A stretch of DNA of 64,000 nt from Nocardia amikacinitolerans NBRC 108937 (GCF_001612615.1 NZ_BDAU01000011.1:339554-403553); one strand, 5' to 3'; positions 32,969 to 44,054 are shown, counted from the first letter of the stretch. The notes: generated by a model not told the origin, from the letters alone. Program-made: numbers and translations.

Positions 32969-33440
32969 CTGCGGACGCAAGATGGAGGCCGGAGCGATCC
33001 GAGTAGTCGTCTACTACCGCTGTCGCGCCAAGAACCTGACCCCAGGCAGCCCCGCCCTGGCCGAGCACCCCGTCACGGTCAACTTGCGCGAGGACCACCT
33101 CGTCGCACCGATCGACCGCTGGCTGGCCACCCTGTTCCATCGGACCCATCGCGACCGCACTATCGCCAGCCTGCTCGCGGCCCAAGACGACGGCGACCAC
33201 GACACACACCGCGCACTGCTGCGACGCCGTATCGCCGACGCCGAAGCCAAACTCGAACGCCACCTCGCCGCCATCGAAGCAGGAGTCGACCCCCAGGTCC
33301 TTGTGACCGCGATGAACACCGCTCGAGCCGAGAAGGTGGCAGCACAAACGGAGCTACACAACCTGCCCACCATTCCCCGTCTGACCGAGACCGAGATCCG
33401 CCAGCTCATCGACTCCCTCGGCGACATTCCCGGCGGTTAA
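32964..33440 (+). pseudogene. C-terminal tail of a large serine recombinase
   Basis: The frame begins DICGRKMEAG, like the zinc-ribbon of phage-type serine recombinases, followed by VYYRCRAKNL, HPVTVNLREDHLVAPIDRWLA and a coiled-coil stretch (RRRIADAEAKLERHLAAIEAGVDP) and ends LIDSLGDIPGG. The catalytic and recombinase domains are absent. Its 5' edge overlaps the opposite-strand Cas3 scrap, marking a breakpoint. A mobile element was probably once here. Confidence 0.78.
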
Positions 33441-34176
33441 CACCGCGAGAGCGCGATCCGACCGAGCGGAGCTCTACCAGACCTTCCACCTCTACAAACG
33501 GCATCGGCCCCGACAACCGAAGTTGCCGGGGCCGATTTGCACTGGTGTCCGGAGGGGGACACATGCGCTAAACACAGAGATCGACCTGGGAAAACGCTAG
33601 GAATAGGTCATTCGGTGCGTCGCATGGCCGGAGTAGCGGCCGTCGAGATTGCCTCTTAGGCAGGGCGCCGTTTGGTGCAGGCAACCGCCCGATGTGCGCG
33701 TAAGGTCTAGGAGACGCGACCCACAGGTCGGCGTCGCGTGGCCGTATCCTGCAGACCTTGCTGGCTTGGAGCCAGCGAGGTCGAGTGCACGCGCCACGTC
33801 TGCCGATTGCTACCTGAGATCACTAATAGCAAAGCGGATTTCGGCAGATTACTCGTAGTCCTCGTCGACGAATGTGTGGTCTTCAATCGGGGCGTCGAAG
33901 ATCGACGCACCGGGCCGAACTTGCGCAAGTGTGCCGAGCAGACACCGCTGCACTATGTCCGCCAGCTGTCGAACTTCGTGCTCGACGACTACCGCCGCAT
34001 CGGCACCGGACCCGGTTGGACACCCACCGACTCCACCCTCGCCCCAGCCGACGGTCTACGAAAGGACGCGCGGCTGTTCGCGAGACTTGCCTGGAGAGCA
34101 GGTGCGGGTCCCTCACTGTGGCTGGGAACACGGACGCGCTCACCTGCGACCGAAGGCATGCGAGAAAAGAGGCGAG
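33441..34176. other. Degenerate stretch between recombinase tail and acs relic
   Basis: Apart from the hairpin at 33503-33536 I see no complete gene. A plus-strand frame at 33738-34196 contains a protein-like piece (PLHYVRQLSNFVLDDYRRI) that I cannot place and that has no convincing start; it may be another relic. GTGTCC and GGACAC at 33546-33563 form a small hairpin. Confidence 0.45.
33503..33536. terminator. Strong 15-bp hairpin
   Basis: Arms 33503-33517 and 33522-33536 pair with one mismatch. On the minus strand the loop is C(UUCG)G, the very stable tetraloop. It follows the recombinase tail by about 60 bases. No long T tract occurs on either side. Confidence 0.6.
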
Positions 34177-35383
<1,207 letters not shown>

Positions 35384-35505
35384 CGGCCGATAACGTGGCG
35401 GCGTTCCCGCGGCCGACGGGGAAGCGCGCCCCGTCCTCCACCTCGGAGGGCGGGTCCGCCGCTTCCGCTGCAGGAAGGGTCCACCACTTCAGAATAGTTC
35501 CCCCT

Positions 35506-35849
35506 TTAGGACGTGGCCTTCTCGTAGGCCGCAACAACCTCCGCGGGCACCCGACCGCGCCGCGGCACGTCATAGCCGTTGGCTCGCGCCCAACCCCGTA
35601 CCAGATTGGGCTGTGGCCCGTCCCGCCCGCGGGCTCCACTCTCTTGCTCCGCCGACCGGATCTACTGACCCGGCGCCCATGAGACACCCACAGTGCGAAC
35701 ACATCCCGCAATCGCGCCGCATTCTCCTGCGACAGGTCGATCTCGTAATCTACACCGTCCATCGCAAACGACACCGTCTCCGCCGCCTGCGAACGACCGT
35801 CGAAATCATCGACAACCGTCACAACAGCCTTGCGCCACGCAAACCCCAC
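35506..35849 (-). pseudogene. lsr2: Lsr2-type nucleoid protein, frameshifted
   Basis: From GTG 35849 the frame encodes the Lsr2 dimerisation domain (KAVVTVVDDFDGRSQAAETV, FAMDGVDYEIDLSQENAARLR). After the basic linker GRRSKRV a frameshift near 35600-35640 is needed to reach the DNA-binding domain, which is intact in another frame: LVRGWARANGYDVPRRGRVP followed by AEVVAAYEKATS and TAA. As sequenced it gives no full protein. Lsr2 silences AT-rich, transferred DNA; this is an extra paralog or a relic, unless the shift is a sequencing error. Confidence 0.88.
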
Positions 35850-36044
35850 TCTCAACTCATCCAAGAACCGACCCGCCCCCGGATCGGCGACCAAACCAGA
35901 CCAGAAGTCGATCGACAGGCATGAATCACACACTCCCGAACAGGCGCCAACAGGCTCACCCCCTCCCACCCAGCTGATCCGCCACGGGCCTCTGCGCCCG
36001 ACTCACGGGACGAATACGCCGCCAAACCGACCTATCGTTGAATA

Positions 36045-36068
36045 TATACTGAGTGCTCGCTACATTGA
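36045..36068 (+). promoter_or_regulatory. Shared 24-bp operator, site 1 (racemase/fadE5)
   Basis: TATACTGAGTG, CT, then CGCTACATTGA. It matches the four-site consensus TATAGTGAGTG, two bases, CACTACATTAA at most positions. It lies 31 bases before the GTG at 36099. Confidence 0.7.
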
Positions 36069-36098
36069 CTGGGGTATGAACCAGAACCGAGGTAGGTC

Positions 36099-37196
36099 GT
36101 GAGAAGTCCATCCACTCCCGAACAAGGCCCGCTCGCGGGCATTCGGATTGTCGAACTGGCAGGCATCGGGCCAGGCCCGCACGCCGCACTGCTCCTCGCC
36201 GACCTCGGCGCGGACGTGGTGCGGGTGCAGCGTCCCGGCCAATTCCCCGGCCGCACGGAACGCCCTCAGTGGCGCGGCCGGGCCATCGTCGAGGCGAACC
36301 TGAAGGATCCGGCCGACATCGAGAAGGTGCTCGGGCTGATCGAGAAAGCCGACGTGCTGATCGAAGGCTTCCGTCCTGGCGTCACCGAGCGCATGGGTCT
36401 GGGCCCCGACGAGGCGCTGGCGCGCAATCCGCGGCTGGTCTACGGCCGGATGACCGGCTGGGGTCAGGACGGCCCGCTGGCCGACCGCGCGGGCCACGAC
36501 ATCAACTACATCTCGCTGACCGGCGTGCTGAACGCGATCGGCCGCAAGGGCGAGCGCCCGGTGCCGCCGCTGAACATGGTCGGCGACTTCGGCGGCGGCT
36601 CGATGTTCCTCGTGTTCGGCGTCCTCGCCGCGCTGGTGGAACGGCAGAACTCGGGCAAGGGCCAGGTGATCGACGCCGCGATGATCGATGGCGCGCTTGC
36701 CCTTTCACACATCATCTGGGGTCTCAAGGGCGTCGGCCAGTGGTCGGACGAGCGCGGCACCAATCTGCTCGACACCGGCATGGCCTTCTACGACACCTAC
36801 GAGACCTCCGACGGCAAGTACATGGCCGTCGGCGCCATCGAACCGCAGTTCTACGCGCAACTGCTCGCGGGACTCGAGTTCGACCCCGAGTACCTGCCCC
36901 CGCAGGACGATCCCAACAGCCAAGAGCAGCTACGCAAGCTGTTCGCCGACAAGTTCAAGACCAAGACCCGAGACGAGTGGACGGAAGTGTTCGACGGCAC
37001 CGACGCGTGCTGTACCCCCGTTCTGACCTGGAGCCAAGCCGAGCGGAACGCTCATATCGCCGCACGCGGCAGCCTGATCGAACTCGAGGGCATCGTGCAA
37101 CACGCGCCGGCGCCGCGATTCTCGCGAACCCCCGCCGGCGCGCCGACACCGCCGCCGTCGGCGGCCACGACCATCGACCGTATCTGGGCGGACTGA
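36099..37196 (+). CDS. CaiB/BaiF family alpha-methylacyl-CoA racemase-like protein
   Basis: A 365-residue family III CoA transferase, closest in layout to alpha-methylacyl-CoA racemase. It has the N-terminal [35 protein letters not shown], the histidine of [12 protein letters not shown] and the aspartate of [14 protein letters not shown] that act as the racemase acid/base pair. It would convert R- to S-2-methylacyl-CoA so that branched fatty acids or steroid side chains enter beta-oxidation. GTG 36099 follows GAGGTAGG. A fadE5-like gene follows 91 bases downstream, and the shared operator lies upstream. Confidence 0.88.
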   Translation: MRSPSTPEQGPLAGIRIVELAGIGPGPHAALLLADLGADVVRVQRPGQFPGRTERPQWRGRAIVEANLKDPADIEKVLGLIEKADVLIEGFRPGVTERMGLGPDEALARNPRLVYGRMTGWGQDGPLADRAGHDINYISLTGVLNAIGRKGERPVPPLNMVGDFGGGSMFLVFGVLAALVERQNSGKGQVIDAAMIDGALALSHIIWGLKGVGQWSDERGTNLLDTGMAFYDTYETSDGKYMAVGAIEPQFYAQLLAGLEFDPEYLPPQDDPNSQEQLRKLFADKFKTKTRDEWTEVFDGTDACCTPVLTWSQAERNAHIAARGSLIELEGIVQHAPAPRFSRTPAGAPTPPPSAATTIDRIWAD

Positions 37197-37287
37197 GCGC
37201 CCTCCCCGGGCCGGAATGGCCGACACTCCCTGTCCATATGTCGCCGTGCGCCGACCCGCACGCCGCGCGCCACGGAAAGAACCCCTG

Positions 37288-39123
37288 ATGAGCCATTACA
37301 AGAGCAATGTCCGAGACATCGAATTCGATTTGTTCGATGTACTCGGAATAGGTGAACTCCTCGACGCCGGACACTATGGCGATCTGGACTCCGACACCGC
37401 GCACAACATTCTCGCCGAGGTATCCCGGTTGGCGGAGGGACCGGTCGCGGAATCTTTCGCGCGAGCCGATCGTGAACCGGTGGTCTTCGACGCCGCCGCG
37501 CACGAGATCCGGGTGCCTGATCCGCTGCGTAAGTCGGTGCTGGCACTCCACGAGGCGGGTTGGTGGCGGCTGGGCCTCCCGGAGGAGCTTGGTGGCGTCC
37601 CCGCTCCGATGCCCCTGGTATGGGCTGTGCGGGAGATGTTGTGCGCCGCCAATTCGTCGGCGAAATTCTTCCAGATGGGTCCGCAAATGGCGGAGGTGCT
37701 CTTCGAAGTCGGCACACCGCAGCAGAAGCATTGGGCCGCAGCGGGTCTGGAGCGCGGCTGGGCGGGGACGATGGTGCTCACCGAGCCCGACGCCGGGTCC
37801 GACGTCGGTGCGGGCCGGGCCAAGGCGATCCCGCAGCAGGACGGCACCTGGCATATCGAAGGCGTCAAGCGCTTCATCTCGGGGGCCGACGTTGGCGACA
37901 CCGCGGAAAACGTCTTTCACCTGGTACTGGCCCGCCCGGTCGGCGCTGGACCCGGCACCAAGGGCCTAAGCCTGTTCTACGTTCCGAAGTACCACTTCGA
38001 CCCGGAGACATTGGAATTGGGCGAGCGCAACGGCGCTTTCGTCACCGGCGTGGAGCACAAGATGGGCATCAAATCTTCGCCGACCTGCGAGGTATCCTTT
38101 GGGAGCACCGACGTTCCCGCGGTCGGCTGGCTGGTCGGCGGGGTCCACGACGGCATCGCTCAGATGTTCAAGGTAATCGAAGGTGCGCGCATGATGGTGG
38201 GCAACAAGGCCGCCGGCACGCTTTCCACCGGATATCTGAATGCCCTCGAGTACGCCAAGAACCGCGTCCAGGGCGCCGACCTCACCCAGCTCGCAGACAA
38301 GACCGCGCCGCGTGTGACCATCATCCACCATCCCGAAGTGCGCCGGTCTCTGCTGACGCAGAAGGCCTATGCCGAGGGACTGCGGTCGCTGTATCTGTTC
38401 ACCGCCGCTCATCAAGGCGACGTTCCTCGACTCGCGCAGCATGTTTCGGGTGCAGACCCCGAGTTGGCGGCACGGGTCAGCGACTTCTTGCTGCCGATCG
38501 TGAAGGGCGTTGGCTCCGAACGCGCCTACGACACATTGAAGCTGAGCCTGCAAACCCTCGGCGGATCCGGATTTCTGCAGGATTACCCGCACGAGCAGTA
38601 CATCCGCGACACAATGATCGACACCCTTTACGAGGGCACCACCGCGATCCAGGCACAGGACTTCTTCTTCCGCAAGATCATCCGGGACGGCGGACGCGCA
38701 CTCGGTCATGTCTTCGGCTTGATCACCACTTTCCTCGCCACCGGCGACCCGCAGGGCCGCCTCACTACCGAAAGGCTGTTGCTGGCAACGGCTCTCGATG
38801 CCGTTCGGGCGATGATCGAAACCCTCACCGACTACCGAAGCGCCGCTGATTCCGATCCGGAGCAGATCTACAAAATCGGCCTCGGCTCGGTGCCGTTGCT
38901 GTATGCGGTGGGGGACCTGCTGATCGGCTGGCGACTGCTCGAACAAGCAGCAGTAGCGCTGGAGGCCATCGACGGCAACGCTGACATGGCCGCCTTCTAT
39001 CAGGGCAAGGTCACGGTTGCGTCGTTCTTTGCCAAGAACCTTCTCCCCCAGCTCACTTCGACTCGCGCGATCCTCGCGTCGCTGGACACCGCCGTTATGG
39101 AAATGGACGAGGCGGCATTCTGA
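37288..39123 (+). CDS. fadE5: Acyl-CoA dehydrogenase, FadE5 type
   Basis: A 611-residue acyl-CoA dehydrogenase, the same length and opening ([20 protein letters not shown]) as mycobacterial FadE5. It has the FAD-contact block [20 protein letters not shown], the C-terminal helical extension typical of the long FadE group, and the catalytic glutamate in [19 protein letters not shown]. It performs the first oxidation of beta-oxidation, with a broad chain range in the characterised homologue. ATG 37288 follows GGAAAG. It is probably co-transcribed with the racemase. Confidence 0.95.
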   Translation: MSHYKSNVRDIEFDLFDVLGIGELLDAGHYGDLDSDTAHNILAEVSRLAEGPVAESFARADREPVVFDAAAHEIRVPDPLRKSVLALHEAGWWRLGLPEELGGVPAPMPLVWAVREMLCAANSSAKFFQMGPQMAEVLFEVGTPQQKHWAAAGLERGWAGTMVLTEPDAGSDVGAGRAKAIPQQDGTWHIEGVKRFISGADVGDTAENVFHLVLARPVGAGPGTKGLSLFYVPKYHFDPETLELGERNGAFVTGVEHKMGIKSSPTCEVSFGSTDVPAVGWLVGGVHDGIAQMFKVIEGARMMVGNKAAGTLSTGYLNALEYAKNRVQGADLTQLADKTAPRVTIIHHPEVRRSLLTQKAYAEGLRSLYLFTAAHQGDVPRLAQHVSGADPELAARVSDFLLPIVKGVGSERAYDTLKLSLQTLGGSGFLQDYPHEQYIRDTMIDTLYEGTTAIQAQDFFFRKIIRDGGRALGHVFGLITTFLATGDPQGRLTTERLLLATALDAVRAMIETLTDYRSAADSDPEQIYKIGLGSVPLLYAVGDLLIGWRLLEQAAVALEAIDGNADMAAFYQGKVTVASFFAKNLLPQLTSTRAILASLDTAVMEMDEAAF

Positions 39124-39299
39124 CCGGGTGATCATCACCGCCGAGCTGCGTCGTGGCACCCACAGCCGAGGCAGGGCGCCACGACGACATCGAGCACCGC
39201 CTGCGTCACCGAGAACGCACCGCACACATTCGTCTCGGAGCTACACCTCGACCACCTGTGGATTTCCATAGCCGTGCTGTCGTCAGTGGTGGCTGCGCG

Positions 39300-39959
39300 T
39301 CAGTCCTGCTCGATCGGGACGCTGGACAGGCCACCCCAGCAGAGCGTGACGACGGCGTCGACGGCGTCCGACTTGGGGATGACTCGACCGGTTTCGAGCC
39401 AGTACTGCGCCGCGAACCGGCTGGCGCCGACCAGTCCCGCGGCAAGTAGGCGAGCCTGCTGGACAGCGAGTCCGGCGTCGTCCGCGACGAGTTGAGCTAT
39501 GGCCTCCACACAGGCATCGGTTCCGCGCCCCACGCGCCATTGCACCGAGGGCTCCGACGCGGCGTCGGAGTCGAAGACCAGCCGGAAGCGCTCTATGTCC
39601 TGGTCGACGAAGTCGAAGTACGCCTCGACCGCTCCGGCAACGCGCTTCTCATTGCTCACAGGCGATCGCAGCGCTCGCCTCACGCTCTCGACCAGGACGT
39701 GTATGGGGTCGGACAACACCGCCAAGTACAAGTCGAGCTTGGTCTGAAAGTGCTCGTACAGGACAGGTTTGGGATAACCTGCCCGATCGGCGATCTGATC
39801 CATCTTGGCGGCATGATAGCCGCGCGTGGCGAAGACTTCTGTTGCCGCCGCAAGGACATGCCGTCGGCGGAGCTCGCGCTTCACTCGGACCTTGTGTTCG
39901 TCCATCCCCTCGATACCGGCCCGCTGCCGGCAGCCAGGTGACGCTGCGGTCATTTCCAT
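39300..39959 (-). CDS. TetR-family regulator, FasR-like
   Basis: A 219-residue TetR protein. DNA-binding domain: EHKVRVKRELRRRHVLAAATEVFATRGYHAAKMDQIADRAGYPKPVLYEHFQTKLDLYLAVL in sequence order. The basic opening and the LVFDSDAASEP and LLAAGLVGASRFAAQYWLE blocks resemble FasR, the acyl-CoA-responsive regulator of fatty-acid synthase in mycolata. GAGAGG stands four bases before ATG 39959; ATG 39905 is the shorter choice. A shared operator lies in the gap to pntAA, so this is a candidate reader of all four sites. Confidence 0.88.
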   Translation of the reverse strand: MEMTAASPGCRQRAGIEGMDEHKVRVKRELRRRHVLAAATEVFATRGYHAAKMDQIADRAGYPKPVLYEHFQTKLDLYLAVLSDPIHVLVESVRRALRSPVSNEKRVAGAVEAYFDFVDQDIERFRLVFDSDAASEPSVQWRVGRGTDACVEAIAQLVADDAGLAVQQARLLAAGLVGASRFAAQYWLETGRVIPKSDAVDAVVTLCWGGLSSVPIEQD

Positions 39960-40088
39960 CAATCCTCTCGATCAGCGAAACGTGGCGCCGATGTCCGAAC
40001 TCCTCTGTGACCCGAGGGGTTCGCGCTGCCGAGGAGCCCGCCAATCGCCGCGGCGAGCCTCCCCTCGAGGTCCGCGCTGGTCGCCTCA

Positions 40089-40112
40089 TTAATGTAGTGT
40101 ACACTCACTACA
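40089..40112 (-). promoter_or_regulatory. Shared 24-bp operator, site 2 (TetR/pntAA divergent region)
   Basis: On the minus strand: TTGTAGTGAGTG, TA, then CACTACATTAA. It is also a 7-bp inverted repeat TGTAGTG...CACTACA with a 6-base spacer. It sits between the FasR-like TetR gene and pntAA. Confidence 0.78.
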
Positions 40113-40198
40113 ATTACCTCCCTCGATTCCCCGGACGCCGCCGTGGTCCCGGGCATCGCCGGAACCACGGCCGCACGACGAGTAAGGAACATTGATCA

Positions 40199-41329
40199 GT
40201 GGGGACACCGCATAGCGCCGACGCAGGCCTCCGCAACCGGCCGCGGGTCGGCGTCGTTCGCGAGACCGATGTCGGAGAGCGCCGGGTTGCCCTGGTGCCC
40301 AGGCTCATTCCGAGCTTGGCGAAGCAGGGTGTTGACGTGATCGTAGAGTCCGGTGCAGGTCTGGGAGCCTCGATTCCGGACGCAGCGTACGCCGAAGCGG
40401 GCGCGACGATCGGTGACCCATGGGAGGCCGACGTGGTGGTGAAGGTTGCGCCGCCCAACGACGCCGAGGTGGCGAGGATGGTGATCGGGCAGACGTTGAT
40501 CGGCTTCCTCGCGCCGCGTAGCCCGGGGAACAAGATCAAGGCGTTGTATTCAGCCGGTGTGCGAGCTTTTGCGGTGGAGGCGATTCCGCGTATCTCGCGT
40601 GCGCAGTCGATGGACGCGCTGTCCTCGCAGGCGAATGTCGCCGGATACAAGGCCGCCCTTTTGGCTGCGTCGGAGTCCACTCGGTTCTTCCCGATGCTGA
40701 CCACCGCGGCGGGCACGGTGAAGCCCGCGACCGTGCTGGTGCTCGGTGTCGGTGTGGCCGGGTTGCAAGCTCTCGCGACCGCGAAGCGTTTGGGTGGCCG
40801 GACGACGGGTTACGACGTGCGTCCGGAGGTCGCCGATCAGGTGCGTTCGGTCGGTGCGCAGTGGCTGAATCTGGGCATCGATGCCGCGGGCGAGGGCGGT
40901 TACGCGCGTGAGCTGACCAACGAGGAGAAGGCACGTCAGCAGAAGGCATTGGAAGAAGCCATTACGGCGTTCGATGTGGTGATCACGACTGCGTTGGTGC
41001 CAGGTCGTCCGGCGCCGCGGTTGGTGACCGCCGCGGCGGTGGAGGGTATGAAGCCGGGCAGCGTGATCGTCGATCTGGCTGGTGAGACCGGCGGCAATTG
41101 TGAGCTGACCGAGCCCGGCAAAACGATTGTGCGCCACGGTGTCACGATCGCTTCGCCGCTGAATCTGCCGGCGACCATGCCGGAGCACGCCAGCGAGCTG
41201 TATTCCAGGAACGTTGTGGCCCTGCTGGAGTTGATGTTGAAAGAGGGTGCGCTGCGACCTGATTGCAGTGATCAGGTGCTGGCCGATGCGTGTGTGACCC
41301 GTAATCCGATCGATGGCGAGTTGAGCTGA
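40199..41329 (+). CDS. pntAA: NAD(P) transhydrogenase subunit alpha part 1
   Basis: A 376-residue soluble NAD(H)-binding domain I of the proton-translocating transhydrogenase. It shows PRVGVVRETDVGERRVALVP, the RQDxxxR-like SRAQSMDALSSQANVAGYKA loop, and the nucleotide motif GVGVAGLQALATAKRLGG. The split PntAA/PntAB/PntB form is usual in actinobacteria. The complex uses the proton gradient to make NADPH from NADH, feeding reductive lipid synthesis. The GTG start follows AAGGAAC. Its stop overlaps the next ATG by one base. Confidence 0.96.
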   Translation: MGTPHSADAGLRNRPRVGVVRETDVGERRVALVPRLIPSLAKQGVDVIVESGAGLGASIPDAAYAEAGATIGDPWEADVVVKVAPPNDAEVARMVIGQTLIGFLAPRSPGNKIKALYSAGVRAFAVEAIPRISRAQSMDALSSQANVAGYKAALLAASESTRFFPMLTTAAGTVKPATVLVLGVGVAGLQALATAKRLGGRTTGYDVRPEVADQVRSVGAQWLNLGIDAAGEGGYARELTNEEKARQQKALEEAITAFDVVITTALVPGRPAPRLVTAAAVEGMKPGSVIVDLAGETGGNCELTEPGKTIVRHGVTIASPLNLPATMPEHASELYSRNVVALLELMLKEGALRPDCSDQVLADACVTRNPIDGELS

Positions 41330-41670
41330 TGTATACCGAACTGCTGGCGAACATCGCGATCCTGGTGCTGTCCGGGTTCGTCGGTTTCGCCGTCATCTCC
41401 AAGGTCCCCAACACCCTGCACACGCCGTTGATGTCGGGCACCAACGCCATTCACGGCATCGTCGTGCTCGGCGCGCTGGTGACGCTGGGCCGGGTCGAGA
41501 ATCCCTCGATCGGCATCCAGATCATTCTGTTCGTGGCCGTGGTCTTCGGAACCCTGAACGTGATCGGTGGTTTCGTGGTCACCGACCGGATGCTGGGCAT
41601 GTTCAAGGCCAAGAAGCCGGTCGCGGCCGAAGCCAAGGGCAGCGATGAGACTGTGAAGGCGGGCCACTGA
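41329..41670 (+). CDS. pntAB: NAD(P) transhydrogenase subunit alpha part 2
   Basis: A 113-residue membrane subunit with three to four helices (residues 5-25, 38-56, 61-85). The family block VPNTLHTPLMSGTNAIHGIVVLGAL is intact. It forms part of the proton channel with PntB. It is tightly spaced: TGATG overlap with pntAA and a 3-base gap to pntB. Confidence 0.96.
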   Translation: MYTELLANIAILVLSGFVGFAVISKVPNTLHTPLMSGTNAIHGIVVLGALVTLGRVENPSIGIQIILFVAVVFGTLNVIGGFVVTDRMLGMFKAKKPVAAEAKGSDETVKAGH

Positions 41671-41673
41671 GTC

Positions 41674-43092
41674 ATGGACAACTTGGTCAACATTCTCTAC
41701 ATCGTCGCCTTCGCGATGTTCATCTACGGTCTGATGGGCCTGACCGGCCCCAAGACCGCGGTGCGCGGCAACTGGATCGCCGCAGTCGGCATGGGCATCG
41801 CGGTGGTCGCGACGTTGATCGCGGTGCGCGACACCGGCAACTGGATCCTGATCGTCGCCGGTCTGGTGCTCGGTGTGGTGTTGGGCGTGCCGCCCGCGAA
41901 GTACACCAAGATGACCGCGATGCCGCAGCTGGTGGCCGCGTTCAACGGTGTCGGCGGTGGCACGGTCGCGCTCATCGCGTGGGCCGAATTCCTCGACACC
42001 ACCGGCTTCTCCAACTTCAAACACGGGGAAGAACCGACCGTGCACATCATCGTCGGCTCGCTGTTCGCCGCGATCATCGGTTCGGTGTCGTTCTGGGGCT
42101 CGCTGATCGCCTTCGGCAAGCTGCAGGAGATCCTGCCCGGTCGTCCGATCGGCCTCGGCAAGTTGCAGCAGCCGCTGAACCTGTTGCTTCTGCTGGGTTC
42201 GATCGCCGCGGCCGTGGTGATCGGCATCGGCGCGGCCGACGGTGGCGCGCCGTGGTTCTGGATGGTTGGCCTGCTGGTCTTCGCCGGCGTGCTCGGGTTG
42301 ATGGTGGTGCTGCCGATCGGTGGCGCGGACATGCCCGTGGTCATCTCGCTGCTCAACGCGTTGACCGGTCTGTCGGCCGCCGCAGCCGGGTTGGCGCTGA
42401 ACAACACCGCGATGATCGTGGCGGGCATGATCGTCGGCGCGTCCGGCACCATCCTGACCAACCTGATGGCCAAGGCCATGAACCGTTCCATCCCGGCCAT
42501 CGTCGCCGGTGGTTTCGGTGGCGGCGGCTCCGCGCCCGGCGCCGGTGGCGGTGAGCAGAAGCAGGCCAAGGCCACCTCGGCCGCGGACGCAGCGATCCAG
42601 ATGGCCTACGCGAATCAGGTCATTGTGGTTCCCGGTTACGGTATGGCCGTCGCGCAGGCTCAGCACGCGGTCAAGGAAATGGCCGAGCTGCTGGAGAAGA
42701 AGGGTGTGGAGGTCAAATACGCCATCCACCCGGTCGCCGGTCGCATGCCCGGACACATGAACGTGCTGCTGGCCGAGGCCGAGGTCTCGTATGACGCGAT
42801 GAAGGAAATGGACGACATCAACGGCGAGTTCGGCCGCACCGATGTCGCCCTGGTCATCGGCGCCAACGACGTCACCAACCCGGCCGCCCGCGAGGACTCG
42901 TCCTCGCCGATCTACGGCATGCCGGTGCTCAACGTCGACCAGGCCAAGAGCGTCATCGTGCTCAAGCGCTCGATGAACTCCGGCTTCGCGGGCATCGACA
43001 ACCCGCTGTTCTACGCCGACACCACCTCCATGCTGTTCGGCGACGCCAAGAAGTCCGTCGGCGCCGTCACCGAAGAACTCAAAGCACTATAG
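41674..43092 (+). CDS. pntB: NAD(P) transhydrogenase subunit beta
   Basis: A 472-residue subunit with about nine N-terminal membrane helices and the C-terminal NADP(H)-binding domain III (from about residue 300: VIVVPGYGMAVAQAQHAVKEM, YAIHPVAGRMPGHMNVLLAEA, VIGANDVTNPAARED, VIVLKRSM). The conserved membrane and NADP motifs are complete, so the enzyme should be active. Three hairpins in a row follow the stop codon. Confidence 0.97.
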   Translation: MDNLVNILYIVAFAMFIYGLMGLTGPKTAVRGNWIAAVGMGIAVVATLIAVRDTGNWILIVAGLVLGVVLGVPPAKYTKMTAMPQLVAAFNGVGGGTVALIAWAEFLDTTGFSNFKHGEEPTVHIIVGSLFAAIIGSVSFWGSLIAFGKLQEILPGRPIGLGKLQQPLNLLLLLGSIAAAVVIGIGAADGGAPWFWMVGLLVFAGVLGLMVVLPIGGADMPVVISLLNALTGLSAAAAGLALNNTAMIVAGMIVGASGTILTNLMAKAMNRSIPAIVAGGFGGGGSAPGAGGGEQKQAKATSAADAAIQMAYANQVIVVPGYGMAVAQAQHAVKEMAELLEKKGVEVKYAIHPVAGRMPGHMNVLLAEAEVSYDAMKEMDDINGEFGRTDVALVIGANDVTNPAAREDSSSPIYGMPVLNVDQAKSVIVLKRSMNSGFAGIDNPLFYADTTSMLFGDAKKSVGAVTEELKAL

Positions 43093-43109
43093 GAAACACA
43101 TCCGAAGCC

Positions 43110-43133
43110 CGCGCCACACCCGTCAGTGGCGCG
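43110..43133 (+). terminator. pnt terminator hairpin 1
   Basis: CGCGCCAC and GTGGCGCG with an 8-base loop, 17 bases after the pntB stop. No T tract. Confidence 0.55.
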
Positions 43134-43135
43134 CC

Positions 43136-43175
43136 GTGCCGTCACCGCGTTACCCGCATCGCGCGGTGACGGCAC
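43136..43175 (+). terminator. pnt terminator hairpin 2 (14-bp perfect stem)
   Basis: GTGCCGTCACCGCG and CGCGGTGACGGCAC pair perfectly around a 12-base loop. It begins two bases after hairpin 1. Confidence 0.7.
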
Positions 43176-43223
43176 ACCCCGCAAACCCGCGCCGCGCCCG
43201 TGTAATCCGCCTCCGTGGTGCGC

Positions 43224-43259
43224 CTGCCGCCGCCGCGGTTATCCCCGCGGTGGCGGCAG
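43224..43259 (+). terminator. pnt terminator hairpin 3 with T-rich tail
   Basis: CTGCCGCCGCCGCGG and CCGCGGTGGCGGCAG pair over 15 positions with one G-T, loop TTATCC, followed by TTCTGTTT. It is the most classical intrinsic terminator in the window. Confidence 0.8.
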
Positions 43260-43385
43260 TTCTGTTTCGTGTGCCGAGAGAGGGCTTACAGGAGAGGAAG
43301 ACCGGTCGACCCGCGCAGCCATCACCGGGCCGATGACTTCGCCGTACTACTGTCAGTGGGGGCACGGTCGTTGCCTCGAAGCCGG

Positions 43386-44054
43386 TCACCGTCGACGCCC
43401 CGCTACCGCGATCGTCCGTGCTTGCCTCACCTGTTCGGCGCTCAACGCCACCGGTCGTAGGGGCAGTCCTACGCTGCGATCCGATCGAATTCCGTTCAGC
43501 AGCAACATCAAATATCGCCACCATTGGTTCGGGTCCACTACCTGAGGTGAAGACTGCCACGCCATGCACCATCGAGATGACAGCCAAGAGGTCACCTATC
43601 GCTATCTCCGGACGCACCAGCTCGTCGACCCGTGCACGGGCGAGAAGTTCGCCGAGTGGGTGACTGATCAAAGCCTTCTATCGGTCGAAAAGTGCTGAGT
43701 GCTCTGGCGATCCCGTCACAGCGGCCATGAAGGCCCGGTTCCCGGCGACGAGTTCGTACATGTCCTCTAGTATTTCGACCAAACCGCACCACGGATTGTC
43801 CAGCTGGGCTGCGGTTTCAGCGATCTCGCGGATCCGCCCGAGGTAGTGCTCGAAAATTTCGGTGATCAGATTTTTCCCGAGATGCCGATACGCCGTGCCA
43901 ACACCCACTCCCGCGGCCTTGGCGACATCATCGAGCGTCACATGCTCGCGTACTGCGCCAGCAGTTCGTCGGCAGCTTCGAGGATGCGCCGACGGTTGCG
44001 GGTGGCATCGGCCCGCATGGTGCGGGGGCGGACGTACTTTTTGCTGTCGGTCAT
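43386..44054 (-). pseudogene. TetR-family regulator broken by frameshifts
   Basis: From ATG 44054 the frame reads MTDSKKYVRPRTMRADATRN and RRRILEAADELLAQYAS, then stops. One frame over it continues VTLDDVAKAAGVGVGTAYRH, NLITEIFEHYLGRI and MAAVTGSPEHSALFDR. After that stop the C-terminal part resumes as HPLGELLARARVDELVRPEI and, after another shift, PNQWWRYLMLLLNGIRSDR. All parts of a ~190-residue TetR protein are present in order but in at least three frames. Confidence 0.85.

Noticed and set aside
33541..33600. Possible tRNA 3' end or attachment site around GTGTCCGGAGGGGGACAC
   Set aside because: It forms a small hairpin but no cloverleaf can be built around it, and no second copy is seen in the window.
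43126..43545. Plus-strand frame after pntB
   Set aside because: It is interrupted by three hairpins, is Arg/Pro-rich and overlaps the TetR relic on the other strand.
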